From: an uncultured Lachnospiraceae bacterium | GTDB lineage: Bacteria; Bacillota_A; Clostridia; Lachnospirales; Lachnospiraceae | Direction of reading: 5' to 3' | Assembly: GCA_946410365.1 (NCBI GenBank) | Contig: CAMKAA010000075.1 | Location: 1-5,808, forward strand | Length of the DNA: 5,808 nucleotides | Part shown: positions 5,595 to 5,808 of the stretch, piece by piece | How positions within the stretch are numbered: position 1 is the stretch's first letter | Layout of the letters: every line of letters starts with the position of its first letter | Translations under genes and position numbers: made by a program | The notes under the pieces: generated by a model | Seen by the model: only the letters and a program-made list of their open reading frames with translations | Database searches by the model: none | Told to the model about the DNA's origin: nothing

Positions 5595-5635
5595 GAATCC
5601 TGATCCGAAACAACCCCGGTTCAGGATTCCTTTTT
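5595..5635 (+). terminator. Rho-independent terminator of the sigma/ABC operon
   Basis: Arms 5595-5607 and 5617-5629 pair over 13 bp with one T-T mismatch (GAATCCTGATCCG and its near complement), with a 9-nt loop and CTTTTT directly after. It lies 85 nt behind the permease stop. An A-rich 5' flank could let it work in the other direction as well. Confidence 0.85.
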
Positions 5636-5698
5636 AATCTTATAGTGGAAAAGTACCAAGAACAGCCATAGTTAAACGCATTCAAAGCACTATTTGGC

Positions 5699-5736
5699 AA
5701 AAAATAGGATTGCCATTTTGTTAAAATAGCAATCCT
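5699..5736 (-). terminator. Rho-independent terminator of the minus-strand tRNA locus
   Basis: AGGATTGC-C-ATTTT and AAAAT-A-GCAATCCT (5706-5719 / 5723-5736) form a 14-position stem with one mismatch and a 3-nt loop. On the minus strand it is followed by ATTTTTT. It lies only 4 nt behind the tRNA CCA end, as expected for a native tRNA transcription unit. Confidence 0.8.
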
Positions 5737-5740
5737 AACA

Positions 5741-5761
5741 TGGCGGAGAAGGAGGGATTCG
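5741..5761 (-). tRNA. 3' end of a serine-type tRNA (partial or disrupted)
   Basis: On the minus strand the 21 nt CGAATCCCTCCTTCTCCGCC plus A give, in order, the 3' half of the T loop (CGAAT), the T-stem strand CCCTC, the acceptor strand CTTCTCC, discriminator G and an encoded CCA. CTTCTCC with G73 is typical of tRNA-Ser with a GGAGAAG 5' end. Immediately upstream (5762 and beyond) the expected GGGTT of the T arm is missing: two G replace T54-T55, and what follows gives no proper anticodon loop (no T at position 33). The gene is therefore either interrupted here or decayed; its 5' end would lie outside the window. Confidence 0.5.
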
Positions 5762-5808
5762 CCCGCCTGCGGGCGGGCCCGGTCGCGGGGAAAACGTGCC
5801 CCCGGCAC
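5762..5808. other. Very GC-rich tail with inverted repeats
   Basis: Composition jumps to more than 80 percent GC exactly where the tRNA similarity ends. GCCCGC (5761-5766) pairs with GCGGGC (5773-5778), and GTGCC/GGCAC near the end can pair too. No coding frame is credible. It could be the edge of an integrated element, foreign DNA or an assembly artefact. Confidence 0.4.

Noticed and set aside
5578..5808. Minus-strand open frame of 76 codons to the window edge
   Set aside because: It runs through the tRNA end and two terminator hairpins and reads as low-complexity, non-protein-like sequence.
5741..5808. Complete serine tRNA
   Set aside because: Upstream of T-loop position 56 there is no TT, no matching T stem and no anticodon loop with T33 in the available bases.

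Overview
The window looks like a piece of a Clostridia chromosome, most likely Lachnospiraceae. The reasons are moderate GC, strong GGAGG-type ribosome binding sites, consensus sigma-A promoters, and a sigma factor/membrane protein/ABC transporter operon of a kind I recall from that family. Taxonomy is inferred from style and family recall, not from a marker gene.

Left part (1-2000) is an accessory region with all recognisable genes on the minus strand, apart from a short fragment at 3-80 that resembles the N-terminus of an IS1182-type transposase. In minus-strand order it holds: a GNAT acetyltransferase (1470-1871); a stand-alone CHAP-type cysteine hydrolase without signal peptide (748-1272); a small gene that reads as one 91-residue protein only if a one-base frameshift is corrected (358-634); and a small three-helix membrane protein (108-389). 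The striking feature is that the GNAT and CHAP genes sit in the same frame of non-coding DNA. Each has a long hairpin abutting the -35 box, a 17-nt promoter spacer, exactly 33 nt from -10 to ATG and a TGAGGC Shine-Dalgarno region. Right behind each stop codon comes a homologous block carrying two 22-bp units 30 bp apart. This looks like two gene cassettes with swapped coding sequences between constant flanks, and it is the best candidate for something undescribed. No recombinase is visible.

Middle (2000-2497) has no convincing protein gene. It holds a possible extended -10 promoter and a structured stretch ending in a long imperfect hairpin (2207-2264): either a small RNA or an upstream transcript end.

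Right part (2498-5509) is a tight four-gene plus-strand operon: an ECF-like sigma factor with a TTG start, a six-helix membrane protein, an ABC ATPase and an ABC-2 permease. The first three genes overlap by 8 and 10 nt and the permease follows after 9 nt; a rho-independent terminator closes the operon (5595-5635). The likely logic is a self-regulated export or envelope-defence module. The membrane protein is the natural candidate for sigma factor control or for a second permease subunit, but no substrate can be read from the sequence.

Right edge: a minus-strand terminator (5699-5736) and the last 21 nt of a serine-type tRNA (5741-5761) are followed abruptly by a very GC-rich tail that does not continue the tRNA. 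This may be an integration junction, a decayed tRNA or an assembly artefact at the edge.
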